Positions 8,109 to 17,736 of a stretch of 64,000 bases of DNA are shown piece by piece. The number at the start of each line of letters is the position of its first letter. Within the stretch, counting starts at the first letter, position 1. This stretch comes from Phormidium ambiguum IAM M-71 (GTDB lineage Bacteria > Cyanobacteriota > Cyanobacteriia > Cyanobacteriales > Aerosakkonemataceae), in contig NZ_MRCE01000029.1 in NCBI RefSeq assembly GCF_001904725.1, forward strand, positions 1-64,000, written 5' to 3'. A program made the translations under genes and the position numbers. The notes beneath the pieces were generated by a model that was given only the letters and a program-made list of their open reading frames with translations, did not search any database and had not been told where the DNA came from.

Positions 8109-11100
8109 ATGATTACACTTCCGGGATATAACATCAAAGAAATCATTTATATTGAAGGAAAAACTATTTTTTATCGGGGGGTAAACATCCAAACTGAACA
8201 GCCAGTTATGATTAAAATTCTCCAAACTGAGTATCCAACTATTGAAGATATTACTAGCTTTAGGCAAGAATATCAAATTACGCAAAATTTTGCTTGTCAA
8301 GGAATTATAAAATCTTACCAACTGGAGAATTATAAAAATGGTTTGGCATTAATTTTAGAAGATTTCGGCGGACAACCTTTATCTCAGTTAATCCAAGGAA
8401 ATCAACTTTCTACAAAAGATTTCCTAACTATTGCTATTTCTTTAGCAGAAACTTTTATTTATCTCCATAAACTGTCTATTATCCATAAGAATATCAAACC
8501 TGGAAATATTTTCATCAACCCAAAAACGAAAGAAGTAAAACTTACTGGCTTTAGTAGTGCTATTACCCTTCCCAGAGAACAACAAACAATTAGCAATCCC
8601 AAATTACTAGAAAGTTCTCTTGCTTACATTTCTCCAGAACAAACAGGGAGAATGAATCGTTATCTTGACTACCGAACTGATTTTTATGCTTTGGGTATTA
8701 CTTTTTATGAAATAGTTACTGGAACTGTACCTTTTAATTCTGTAGACCCGATCGAATTGATTTATTTTCATATTGCAAAACAGGCAGTACCACCTTTAGA
8801 AAAAGGAGATGTTCCTGAAGCAATTTCAAATATTATAATGAGACTATTAGCTAAAAATGCTGAAGATAGATATCAAAGTGCTGTTGGTTTAAAATTTGAT
8901 TTAGAACAGTGTTTGCGGCAACTGGAAACTACGGGAAAAATCGAAACTTTTGCAATAGGTAGACGCGATCGCGGCAATCAGCTGCTCATCCCGCAAAAAC
9001 TTTATGGCAGAGAGAAAGAAGCGCAAGTTCTCTTAAATGCTTTTGCCAGAGTCAGTCAAGGAAAAACTGAAATAATGCTAGTTTCTGGTTATTCAGGGAT
9101 TGGCAAAACGTCTATTGTTAATGAAGTACATAAACCGATCGTAGAAGCACGAGGGTATTTTATTGCTGGAAAATTCGATCAATTTAAGAGAAATATTCCT
9201 TACGTTGCTCTGATTCAAGCTTTTCAAGAATTAATTCGTCAGCTATTAACAGAAAGTGAGGAACACATTGTTACTTGGAAAGAGAAACTGCTCAATGCTA
9301 TAGCGCCTAACGGTCAAGTAATTATTGATGTGATTCCAGAGGTTGAATTAATTATCGGGCCTCAACCGGAAGTAAAACAATTGGGGTCATCTGAATCACA
9401 AAATAGATTTAATCGCGTATTCCAACAATTTATTAATGTTTTTTGTCAAAGAGAACATCCTTTAGTAATTTTTTTAGATGATTTACAGTGGGCCGATCCA
9501 GCATCTCTCAAGTTGCTTCAACTTATAAGCACTGATAACAGCAGTCAATATCTGTTCGTAATAGGAGCGTATCGAGATAATGAAGTCAACCCAACTCACT
9601 CATTGATTCAGACGATAGAAAAAATTAGAAAAAGTGGAACTGCGATCGATAATATCAGCATTGAACCATTATCTACTATTCATGTTACGCAATTAATAGA
9701 AGAGAGTTTGGGAGAAAATCCAACTCCTGATGTAGTGAATATATTATCAGAGTTAGTTTTTGATAAAACCAAAGGTAATCCCTTATTCGTAATTCAATTA
9801 ATTCAAAGTATTTATGCAGAAAATTTGTTGTTTTATCAAGCTAATAACGATCGATGGAAATTAGATTTTAATCATAATCAAGCCACAGCTATATTCGGTT
9901 TCGATCTAATTGAATTGATCTCTAGAAATATTAAAAAATTACCGACAAATACGCAGAAAGCTTTAAAGTTCGCTGCGTGTATAGGGAATATTTTCAATCT
10001 AAATATTCTAGCTATTGTTAACGAAACATCAAATTTATCTACAGCTAAAGAACTTTTTCCAGCACTTCAGGCTGGGTTAATTTTACCCCAATCCAATACC
10101 TATAAAATTCCTCTAACTTTTTCGGAAACAGAAGCAGAGGATTTAAAAGTGCATGAAATTGAAGTTGAGTATAAGTTTTTGCATGACCGAATGCAACAAG
10201 CTGCTTATTCCCTGATTCCCGAATCAGAAAAAAAAGCAACTCACCAGAAAATTGGTCAATTGCTGCTAAAAAATGCCACTTCCCAAGAGCAGAAAGAAAA
10301 GATTTTTATTCTGGTTAATCATTTGAATTTTGGTATTGATTTACTCACCAATCAAGCGGAAAAATATGAATTAGCTAAATTAAATCTTATTGCCGGAAAG
10401 AAAGCTAAAACAGCTACAGCCTATGAAGCTGCTGTCAACTATTTAAATGTAGGTTTAGAACTTTTAGAGCTAGATAGCTGGAAAGATCAATATGACTTAA
10501 CTTTTTCTCTCTATTTGGAAGCTGCGGAAGCACAATATCTCAATGCTCATTTGGAGCAGTCTAAAAATCTGTGCGATCTTGCTCTTCAACAAGTCAAAAC
10601 TATACTTGAAAAAGCCAAATTTTATGAGATCAAAATTAAGTTAGCACTCGCTCAAAATCAAATACAATCAGCAATAAAAACTGGATTGACAGTCTTAGAA
10701 ATGCTGGGAGTGACTCTATCTCAATCACCACCGCAAGAACTGAAGCTTCAGGAATTAGCTAAATTGCCAAGGATGACTGACCCTTATAAACTTGCAGCGA
10801 TGGAGAGTTTAATGTTAATCCATCCGCCTGCTTGTTTTGAAGAGAATAATTTAGCTTTACCTATTATATATACTATGGTTGAAATCTCTAGAAAATATGG
10901 GAATTCGCTGCCTTCTATTTATGCTTATGCTGTTTATGGTAGTGCCACAACTTGGCTACTGCCAGACATAGATTTTGCATATCAGCTTGGCGAATTGGCA
11001 TGGCTGGTATTAGAAAGTTTGGATGCTAAAAATTTTTACTCTAAGTCATCCGTCGCAATTTCCATTAATATTACTAATTGGAAAAAGCATATCAGAGAAA

Positions 11101-14100
11101 CTATAGAACCACTGCTTCAGGCAATTCAAAATGGCTTAGAATTTGGTGATATAGAATTTGCTTGTCATGCGGCTAATTTCTATTGTTCGCATTTGTTTTT
11201 TAATGGCGATCGCTTAGATTTTCTGGAAGAAAAACAAAGATATTATCATAAGTTTATTGAAAAATTTCAACAAATACATCAACTTTATTTGGCGAAAATA
11301 CATGGGCAATTAGTGTTAAATTTAAGGGATAAATCTTCGGATAAACTTGTTTTAAATGGTGTATACACTGATGAAAAAAAAATCAAGCAGGAATTACAAA
11401 GTAATAATAATTTAATCTGTCTGTTTAATTTGTATTTTGCTAAATGTTTACTTTACTACCTATTTAAAGATTATAAAAAATCTTTAGAATATGCTATGAG
11501 CGGCGCAAGTTATTCGCGCCACGTTGAGAGCGGAATTATCTTTACTCAACATAATTTTTACTATTCTTTGGCTCTAATTTCTGAATATTCTAATATCTGT
11601 TCGCAGACAGATATAGGGCATGAAAACGAATCAACAAATTACTTAAATCAAGTAAATCAGAATCAAGAAAAAATGAAATACTGGGCGCATCATTGCCCAA
11701 TGAATTATCAGCATAAGTACGATCTCGTAGAAGCAGAGAAAGCTCGCGTTTTAGGAGAATATCTTCAAGCAATGGAGTATTACGAGCGTGCGATTAAAGG
11801 GGCGAGCGAACATGGTTATATTCAAGAAGAAGCTTTGGCTTATGAATTGGCAGCAGAATTTTATTTGTCTTTAGACAGAACAGAGATTGCCAAAACTTAT
11901 ATGATTAAAGCACACTATTGCTATGTTCGTTGGGGAGCAACAGCAAAGGTTAAGGATTTAGAATCAAGATATTCACAGTTAATTTCTGAAGCATCTGTTC
12001 TGCCTGTAGAGGCGCTAAATACTTCTATTAACAAGACCTTTTTAGTTACTACCAGTGATGCTAGTGTCTTAGACTTGACAAGTGTTATCAAAGCTTCACA
12101 AGCTTTAGCTAGCGAGATAGATTTGGAGAAATTACTAGTAAAATTAATCAAAATTGCTATTGAAAATGCTGGCGCTCAAACGGGTTATTTGATTTTGCAA
12201 AAAGAAGGTAAACTTTTCATAGAAGCAAGCAAAAGCGAGGCAGAGAAAGATGAGATTGTCGTGCATCAATCAATGCCGATCGCAACTAGCGAGCAGTTAC
12301 CAATATCTGTCATCAATTATGTAGCCAGAACTAAAGAAAATGTAGTTTTAACTGATGCAACTCGTGAGGGAATATTTACTACAGATGCGTATATTGTTAA
12401 ACTACAGCCTAAATCTATTTTATGTACTCCAATTATTAATCAACACCAACTGATTGGACTGCTTTATTTAGAAAATAATCTCAGCGTCGGGGCTTTTACT
12501 CCCGATCGATTGGAAGTATTAAACATTCTCTCTTCTCAAGCAGCTATTTCTCTGCAAAATGCCCAACTTTATGTAGCATTGCGGGAAAGTGAAAGAAGAA
12601 TCGCGCAATTTTTGGAAGCTGTACCAGTGGGCATATTTGTAACTGATGCTAAAGGTAAACCTTATTACGCAAATCACACTGCACAACAGATTTTAGGTAA
12701 AGGAATCCTACCGGAAGTTACACCCGATCGATTAACCGAAGTTTACCAAGTTTATCAGGCAGGAAAAGAAGAGTTATACCCTACAGAAGAACAGCCGATT
12801 TTGCGGGCATTAAATGGTGAAAATATTACTACTAATGATATAGAAGTTCACCAAAGCGATCGGGTGATTCCTTTAGAAGTTTCCGCGACTCCGATTTTTG
12901 ATGAAAAGGGCGAAATTGTTTATGCTATAGCTGCTTTTCAAGATATCACGCAACGCAAACAAGCGGAAGCTGAACGGATTCAATTGGAAATTTTGAAAGT
13001 GGAAAATGCTCTGCTTAGAAGCGCGGAAGAAACTTCGACTTATGATTATCAAGTAGGGGGAAGTTTGCCAATTGATGCGCCTACTTATGTGGTGCGTTCC
13101 GCAGACAGAGAACTTTACAAAGCATTGAAACGTGGGGAGTTTTGCTATATTTTAAATACCCGCCAGATGGGTAAGTCAAGCTTAATGGTTAGCATGATGC
13201 ACCAGCTGCGGCGAGAGGGGTTTTCTTGTGGTGCGATCGATATGACGGTCATCGGTAGCGAAAATATTACACCTGACCAATGGTACAAGGGATTGGCAGT
13301 GGCATTGTCGCTGAGTTTTGATTTGTTAGGAAAAGTTAATCTAAAAACTTGGTGGAATGAGCGTCTGGATATTTCTCCTTTGCAACGTTTGAGCCGATTT
13401 ATTGAAGAAATTCTGCTAGTTGAAATTGGCAGAGACGATGAAACTTCTCCCAAAAAGGTGGTTATATTTTTCGACGAAATTGATAATATACTGGCTTTAG
13501 ATTTCTCAGTTAATGACTTTTTTGCCTTGATTCGTTCCTGTTATAACCAAAGGGCTATTAATCCAGCTTATCAGCGTTTAACTTTTGCTTTATTTGGAGT
13601 TGCTACCCCTTCAGATTTGATAACTGACTCGAAAAGAACGCCTTTTAACATTGGTCAAGCAATTGAATTAAAAGGTTTTCAACTTCATGAAGCTCAACCT
13701 TTGTTGAATGGATTGGCAGAAAAAGTTACTAATCCGCAAACAGTGCTTAAAGAAATATTATTTTGGACAAATGGACAACCTTTTCTCACTCAAAAAATTT
13801 GTAAGCTGATTCGTAATTATTCCTCTTCTATTCCTCACGATGGTGAAGCCGAATGGATTGAAAATTTGGTCAGAACTAAGGTGATAGAAAATTGGGAAGC
13901 ACAGGATGAGCCAGAGCATTTAAAAACGATCCGCGATCGCATTCTCAATAGCGAACAACCAACTAATAAATTGCTAGAACTTTATGCAAAAATTTTGCAC
14001 CAAGGAGAGGTTGTAGCAGTTGATAGTTTAGAAGAAAAAGAATTACTGTTATCAGGTTTAATAATCAAACAGCAGGGTTTTCTCAGACTTAATAACCGGA

Positions 14101-14153
14101 TTTATGAATTAGTATTTAACAGTAATTGGGTTGTTAATATGGGAAATAATTAA
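8109..14153 (+). CDS. Giant signalling protein: pseudokinase - AAA ATPase - helical repeats - GAF - PAS - AAA-like
   Basis: 2014 residues. Residues 1-270 have the Ser/Thr kinase fold, with Lys36 in VMIKIL. The catalytic loop reads HKNIKPGN (Asn128 where Asp is needed), and the DFG position reads GFS (Gly147), so it looks inactive. Next comes a large AAA/STAND ATPase (Walker A GYSGIGKT, Walker B VIFLDD, near residues 320-470), then a long TPR-like helical region. A GAF domain follows (about 1335-1490), then a PAS domain ([13 protein letters not shown], about 1500-1620). The C-terminus is a second P-loop module ([10 protein letters not shown], then FFDEID) of the AAA_35 type. Well-known cyanobacterial relatives end in a histidine kinase; here an AAA-like domain takes that place. 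It is probably a cytosolic sensory scaffold. The ATG is preceded by AAAGGTAGC. Confidence 0.88.
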   Translation: MITLPGYNIKEIIYIEGKTIFYRGVNIQTEQPVMIKILQTEYPTIEDITSFRQEYQITQNFACQGIIKSYQLENYKNGLALILEDFGGQPLSQLIQGNQLSTKDFLTIAISLAETFIYLHKLSIIHKNIKPGNIFINPKTKEVKLTGFSSAITLPREQQTISNPKLLESSLAYISPEQTGRMNRYLDYRTDFYALGITFYEIVTGTVPFNSVDPIELIYFHIAKQAVPPLEKGDVPEAISNIIMRLLAKNAEDRYQSAVGLKFDLEQCLRQLETTGKIETFAIGRRDRGNQLLIPQKLYGREKEAQVLLNAFARVSQGKTEIMLVSGYSGIGKTSIVNEVHKPIVEARGYFIAGKFDQFKRNIPYVALIQAFQELIRQLLTESEEHIVTWKEKLLNAIAPNGQVIIDVIPEVELIIGPQPEVKQLGSSESQNRFNRVFQQFINVFCQREHPLVIFLDDLQWADPASLKLLQLISTDNSSQYLFVIGAYRDNEVNPTHSLIQTIEKIRKSGTAIDNISIEPLSTIHVTQLIEESLGENPTPDVVNILSELVFDKTKGNPLFVIQLIQSIYAENLLFYQANNDRWKLDFNHNQATAIFGFDLIELISRNIKKLPTNTQKALKFAACIGNIFNLNILAIVNETSNLSTAKELFPALQAGLILPQSNTYKIPLTFSETEAEDLKVHEIEVEYKFLHDRMQQAAYSLIPESEKKATHQKIGQLLLKNATSQEQKEKIFILVNHLNFGIDLLTNQAEKYELAKLNLIAGKKAKTATAYEAAVNYLNVGLELLELDSWKDQYDLTFSLYLEAAEAQYLNAHLEQSKNLCDLALQQVKTILEKAKFYEIKIKLALAQNQIQSAIKTGLTVLEMLGVTLSQSPPQELKLQELAKLPRMTDPYKLAAMESLMLIHPPACFEENNLALPIIYTMVEISRKYGNSLPSIYAYAVYGSATTWLLPDIDFAYQLGELAWLVLESLDAKNFYSKSSVAISINITNWKKHIRETIEPLLQAIQNGLEFGDIEFACHAANFYCSHLFFNGDRLDFLEEKQRYYHKFIEKFQQIHQLYLAKIHGQLVLNLRDKSSDKLVLNGVYTDEKKIKQELQSNNNLICLFNLYFAKCLLYYLFKDYKKSLEYAMSGASYSRHVESGIIFTQHNFYYSLALISEYSNICSQTDIGHENESTNYLNQVNQNQEKMKYWAHHCPMNYQHKYDLVEAEKARVLGEYLQAMEYYERAIKGASEHGYIQEEALAYELAAEFYLSLDRTEIAKTYMIKAHYCYVRWGATAKVKDLESRYSQLISEASVLPVEALNTSINKTFLVTTSDASVLDLTSVIKASQALASEIDLEKLLVKLIKIAIENAGAQTGYLILQKEGKLFIEASKSEAEKDEIVVHQSMPIATSEQLPISVINYVARTKENVVLTDATREGIFTTDAYIVKLQPKSILCTPIINQHQLIGLLYLENNLSVGAFTPDRLEVLNILSSQAAISLQNAQLYVALRESERRIAQFLEAVPVGIFVTDAKGKPYYANHTAQQILGKGILPEVTPDRLTEVYQVYQAGKEELYPTEEQPILRALNGENITTNDIEVHQSDRVIPLEVSATPIFDEKGEIVYAIAAFQDITQRKQAEAERIQLEILKVENALLRSAEETSTYDYQVGGSLPIDAPTYVVRSADRELYKALKRGEFCYILNTRQMGKSSLMVSMMHQLRREGFSCGAIDMTVIGSENITPDQWYKGLAVALSLSFDLLGKVNLKTWWNERLDISPLQRLSRFIEEILLVEIGRDDETSPKKVVIFFDEIDNILALDFSVNDFFALIRSCYNQRAINPAYQRLTFALFGVATPSDLITDSKRTPFNIGQAIELKGFQLHEAQPLLNGLAEKVTNPQTVLKEILFWTNGQPFLTQKICKLIRNYSSSIPHDGEAEWIENLVRTKVIENWEAQDEPEHLKTIRDRILNSEQPTNKLLELYAKILHQGEVVAVDSLEEKELLLSGLIIKQQGFLRLNNRIYELVFNSNWVVNMGNN

Positions 14154-14244
14154 GAAAATAACCGCAATGATTGCGTGATATCATGTCCGATTAATCAACC
14201 ATAGTATCCTTATACCAATTCTCTGTAAAATTGCGTTTAATTAA

Positions 14245-14280
14245 CCCCACCCCAAACCCCTCCCCGTCTACGGGGAGGGG
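14245..14280. repeat. Dispersed CCCCACCCC/GGGGAGGGG hairpin element, copy 2
   Basis: Same element as at 1416-1451, differing only in the loop (CT for AA) and followed by the same CAATGATT. It lies in the gap between the converging giant sensor gene and the PhyH-type gene. A structured 3' end is possible; no T-tract follows. Confidence 0.8.
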
Positions 14281-14367
14281 CAATGATTAAGATTCATAAA
14301 TATAAATATGACGCATTTATTTTGGCAATTTGATTGAAAAATATTGGTCAGATTTGCGATCGCTAAT

Positions 14368-15312
14368 CTACCCATTAAATTTCAGCAATCCCAAAAGTTT
14401 TTTGATTTCAGACCACTTTTTTCTCCACTTCCAAAACATAATTTCTTGCCCTTTATATTCCCGATCGTTATAGTAATTTTGCACCACTTTTCCTGTTGCA
14501 ATATTGGTAACTTCCTTCACATAAATTCGTTTGAGAAAAGGATCGGATAACAATGCTGTGTAATACAAACAGTTGTCAAAATAGTAATGCGTTACTTGAC
14601 TATGCCGACTTCTAGTTCGATCTAAAATTGAACTACCACCATGTAATAAATTGGCAGCCCAAATAAGTGCTTGCCCTTTCCGAATACAGATATCAACTTT
14701 TTTCAATTGATAATAAGATATCAAAGATTTTATGAAATCCTCATAAACTGAATAATGCTGATATGCGTGTTTCTGATAACTCCCACTAATTCCAAAATTA
14801 CTTAAATCAAATACAGGTAGTTTATGACTGCCGGGATAGTAATGTACTGGGCCATTATTTAAGTCTATATCTTCTAATGCTACCCAGACTCCACACATAT
14901 ATCCAGCAGGTACGGAATGAAAATGAATAGCATCGCTGTGGGTACATTGTTCTGTACCTTTGGGAAAATTTAATGTTTGAAAAGGTATAGGTTCTCGCTG
15001 ATAAAGTGTTTTTAGAATAGAGAGGATTTTGGGTGCTGTGGCGATCGTTTTTACATTATCATTAAATTTCCAAGCATCTAAAATTCTGCCCGGATCTATA
15101 TAATGAGATTGAAGGTTGTTAATTATTTGCTCAGCTAGTCGATCGAAGTTAGGAATTTCTGTATCTATAATTAAATAGCCATTATCAGCAAAATGTTTTA
15201 CTTGTTGTTTAGTTTCTTCATCTAAGTTAGATTGTGCTAGTAACAGAGCAAAAAAAGGCGAATCAATCCAAGGTAAATTTAGTTGCTGTATTTTAGGTAT
15301 ACTATCAAGCAT
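14368..15312 (-). CDS. Phytanoyl-CoA dioxygenase (PhyH) family protein
   Basis: 314-residue Fe(II)/2-oxoglutarate oxygenase of the PhyH family. The facial triad is readable as His125-x-Asp127 (THSDAIHFH) and distal His224 (LLHGGS). Basic residues around 232-236 (DRTRSRHSQ) are placed to hold 2-oxoglutarate. The GPVHYYPGSH block is the family hallmark. Such enzymes hydroxylate or halogenate lipids and natural products, and in cyanobacteria are often found in biosynthetic clusters. Here the gene is alone, convergent with the giant sensor gene and divergent from the exported aminotransferase-fold gene, with 108 bp between the two starts that must hold both promoters. The substrate is unknown. 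Confidence 0.85.
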   Translation of the reverse strand: MLDSIPKIQQLNLPWIDSPFFALLLAQSNLDEETKQQVKHFADNGYLIIDTEIPNFDRLAEQIINNLQSHYIDPGRILDAWKFNDNVKTIATAPKILSILKTLYQREPIPFQTLNFPKGTEQCTHSDAIHFHSVPAGYMCGVWVALEDIDLNNGPVHYYPGSHKLPVFDLSNFGISGSYQKHAYQHYSVYEDFIKSLISYYQLKKVDICIRKGQALIWAANLLHGGSSILDRTRSRHSQVTHYYFDNCLYYTALLSDPFLKRIYVKEVTNIATGKVVQNYYNDREYKGQEIMFWKWRKKWSEIKKLLGLLKFNG

Positions 15313-15420
15313 AGTAATCTATTTTTACTCTTTTCCCAGTAAAAATTATAGTATAAACTGTGATTTTTTTTCATACGGCTGCAAGCTAAAATAAGCAATA
15401 ATTAATCCCAGGTATAATCT

Positions 15421-16680
15421 ATGTGGAGTCGCAGAAATTTTCTTATTTCCGCTGGTTTAGGTGCAACTGCCACCACTATTGCTAACAGCATTCACAGCGA
15501 ACAAACATCAGCAGCAGAGAGTGTTATTAGTTGGAAAAATGTCCGTAGCTACTTCAATCTCGATCCTAATTATATTCATGTTGCGGGACTTTTAATTGCT
15601 ACCCATCCTTTACCAGTTCACAATGCAATTGAAGAATATCGTAGCGCCCTTAATGAAAATCCCGCCGTTTATGTACAAGAAAATAACCCTCGTTTAGCGG
15701 CAGCAGTACGCCAAGCAGCAGCGAATTATATGGGAACACAACCCAATGATATTGCTATTACCGACAGTACCACAATGGGAACGGGTTTAGTAATTAATGG
15801 GTTGCAAATTCGCCCAGATCAAGAAATGCTAATCAGTGAATCTGATTATTATTCAACTCGTGAATCGTTGCGTTATAAAGCAGCGAGAACTGGTGCCACA
15901 ATTCAAACGATTTCACTGTTTCAAGATCTTAATAATGTTTCGGAAGTAGAAATAGTTGATAGTGTAATTAATGCAATTCGTCCGCAAACTCGTTTAGTCG
16001 CAGCAACTTGGGTACATTCTAGTACTGGATTAAAAGTACCAATTAGGCAAATTGGGGATAAATTAACTGAGATTAATTCTAACCGAGAAGAGAGCGATCG
16101 CATAATTTTCTTTGTTGACGGAGTGCATGGTTTTGGTGTAGAAAATGTCTCTATAAATGACTTAAATTGTGATTTCTTTAGCGCTGGAACACACAAATGG
16201 ATGTTTGCGCCTCGTGGTACAGGAATAATCTGGGGAAATCCCCGCAGTCAAGCAGCAGTAACCCCCACAATTCCCACTTTTTCCAGAGGCGCAGGTTGGG
16301 GTGGATTAATGTCGCCTGGAGGATACAAACCCTTTGAACATTTATGGGCAATGGCACAAGCTTTTGAATTCCATCAACAATTAGGAAAAGCCCAAATTAC
16401 TGAACATATCCATAAACTTAGCCAACAATTAAAAGAAGGATTGGCAAAAATGTCTCACGTCATTCTTTACACTCCAATTAGTCAAAATCTCTCGGCAGGA
16501 ATTGTCTGTTTTGATATTAATGGAATGACTCCAGGGCAAGTAGTAGAACAACTGCGGCAACGTAATATTATTGCCACAAAAACCCCTTATTCTCCATCTC
16601 ACGCCCGTCTAACTCCGGGAATTTACAACACACCTGAACAAATGGAACAGGTATTAAGGGCAGTTTCAGAATTGGGTTAG
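15421..16680 (+). CDS. Exported aminotransferase class V-fold PLP enzyme
   Basis: 419 residues with a twin-arginine signal at the N-terminus (WSRRNFLISAGLG, then a hydrophobic stretch and a SAAES cleavage-like end near residue 34). The mature part is a class V aminotransferase fold as in isopenicillin-N epimerase and cysteine desulfurases. It has ITDSTTMGTG for phosphate binding, FFVDGVHGFG with the ring-contacting Asp, and the PLP Lys259 in AGTHKWMFAPRGTG. Folding with cofactor in the cytoplasm before Tat export fits a PLP enzyme. Epimerase, lyase or desulfurase are all possible; there is no clear catalytic Cys loop, so cysteine desulfurase is less likely. The neighbours do not reveal a pathway. 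Confidence 0.85.
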   Translation: MWSRRNFLISAGLGATATTIANSIHSEQTSAAESVISWKNVRSYFNLDPNYIHVAGLLIATHPLPVHNAIEEYRSALNENPAVYVQENNPRLAAAVRQAAANYMGTQPNDIAITDSTTMGTGLVINGLQIRPDQEMLISESDYYSTRESLRYKAARTGATIQTISLFQDLNNVSEVEIVDSVINAIRPQTRLVAATWVHSSTGLKVPIRQIGDKLTEINSNREESDRIIFFVDGVHGFGVENVSINDLNCDFFSAGTHKWMFAPRGTGIIWGNPRSQAAVTPTIPTFSRGAGWGGLMSPGGYKPFEHLWAMAQAFEFHQQLGKAQITEHIHKLSQQLKEGLAKMSHVILYTPISQNLSAGIVCFDINGMTPGQVVEQLRQRNIIATKTPYSPSHARLTPGIYNTPEQMEQVLRAVSELG

Positions 16681-16721
16681 TTGATTATTGTCGGTTGTGA
16701 GTTTAAGGTCTAATTTTAAAA

Positions 16722-16785
16722 CCACAGATGTCCACAGATAAACACAGATGTAGCTTGCTTCCCCGAAGGGGTACACAGATGGAGA
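16722..16785. repeat. CACAGATG dispersed tandem repeat with nested insertion
   Basis: The ACCACAGATG / CCACAGATAAACACAGATG pattern belongs to a repeat family found several times in this window (17591, 27011, 31489, 31572, 32291). Here the array is split by about 21-24 bases (TAGCTTGCTTCCCCGAAGGG and a few more, 16751-16773), after which CACAGATGG resumes. This looks like one small dispersed repeat inserted in another. Confidence 0.8.
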
Positions 16786-16805
16786 ATTTTTTATGGGTTA
16801 ATGAA

Positions 16806-17579
16806 TTATATTTTACAATTTGGCGATCGCATCACTTTCACGATCTCTCTAACACGCCTTCCTTGATCTAAAGCAATGCAATTCCAGCGCCATTCTTCAC
16901 TAAATGGAACTAATCCCGCTAATTGTTTTTTATAATATTCCTCACGCACACAAATGCCAAATAACCCACTTGCATCTAACTCACCTTGACGATTGCGAAA
17001 ACTTTCTACCCTTGCCCAAATATATGCTTTTTCGCCAATCAAACCTTTTTCTACAACAGCAATTTTAAACTTTTGAGCAAATTTTGGCCCTGCCGAGTTA
17101 GACTGATTCCATAAGTCTGTACCGATGACGATCGCTTTTTTATTGCTTCTTGGATTTAACCCCAATTCAAAAAGTTTATTTTCAGTAAAAATCGATTGTC
17201 TCAACAACGCATTTAAACACAAAAAATCCGCTTCTTCAACTGTGATTTGAGTAGACTTATTCCAGCTACAAAACCCCCGATTCACCGCAAAATTACCCGG
17301 ATCTATATGACCTTGATAAATCGCCGTTGCCCGACATTGAGGAGTTAAATTTCCCTCCGCCACACCTACCGCTACATTACCCGGAGAAAACTTATTTTTA
17401 AACAAATAACGCACACTAATTGGCACCTCACCCGTAGGTTGTAAAATCTCAGCAGACAATCCCCAAAATTCTCTGGATAGAGGTTGTATAATCTCAGGAA
17501 TAATTACAAAAAATAGGGTACTAAACAAGAAAAAACTTAACCAAAACCACCAACTACTCACCTGATTAATTTGTTTCAT
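16806..17579 (-). CDS. Membrane-anchored protein of unknown function
   Basis: 257 residues from the preferred start. The frame is open 14 codons further upstream, but those codons (Arg-rich, MKPQRRRGRRG) fall in the TCTGCG repeat at 17591-17630. The ATG at 17579 has GGAG just before it, so I place the start there. Residues about 10-32 form one membrane helix (WWFWLSFFLFSTLFFVII). The rest is probably extracytoplasmic, with blocks NVAVGVAEGN, YQGHIDPGN and NRGFCSW and several Cys. The AEG...GH.DPGN pattern recalls a family of uncharacterised cyanobacterial secreted proteins, by memory only. It is divergent from the DsbD-like gene, and an oxidised extracytoplasmic domain would be consistent with that neighbour. 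Function not assigned. Confidence 0.65.
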   Translation of the reverse strand: MKQINQVSSWWFWLSFFLFSTLFFVIIPEIIQPLSREFWGLSAEILQPTGEVPISVRYLFKNKFSPGNVAVGVAEGNLTPQCRATAIYQGHIDPGNFAVNRGFCSWNKSTQITVEEADFLCLNALLRQSIFTENKLFELGLNPRSNKKAIVIGTDLWNQSNSAGPKFAQKFKIAVVEKGLIGEKAYIWARVESFRNRQGELDASGLFGICVREEYYKKQLAGLVPFSEEWRWNCIALDQGRRVREIVKVMRSPNCKI

Positions 17580-17590
17580 TCTCCAAACTC

Positions 17591-17630
17591 CTCTGCGCCC
17601 TCTGCGTCTCTGTGGTTTCATCTGCGTTTA
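17591..17630. repeat. TCTGCG-type dispersed repeat
   Basis: CCTCTGCGCCCTCTGCGTCTC... followed by GTGGTTTCATCTGCGTTTAAA, the reverse-strand relative of the CGCAGATG/CACAGATG family elsewhere in the window. It overlaps the spurious upstream extension of the minus-strand gene ending at 17579. Confidence 0.7.
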
Positions 17631-17736
17631 AAAAATCAAAGATCGGACAATTTTACCAATGTTAAAATGAGATTTTTATCCTTACATTCGAGCAGACTTG
17701 TGTAAATTAGAACAACCAACAACTCCTCAATACATC

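Noticed and set aside
14344-14550. Plus-strand 68-codon frame
   Set aside because: Antisense to the end of the PhyH-family gene, no similarity.
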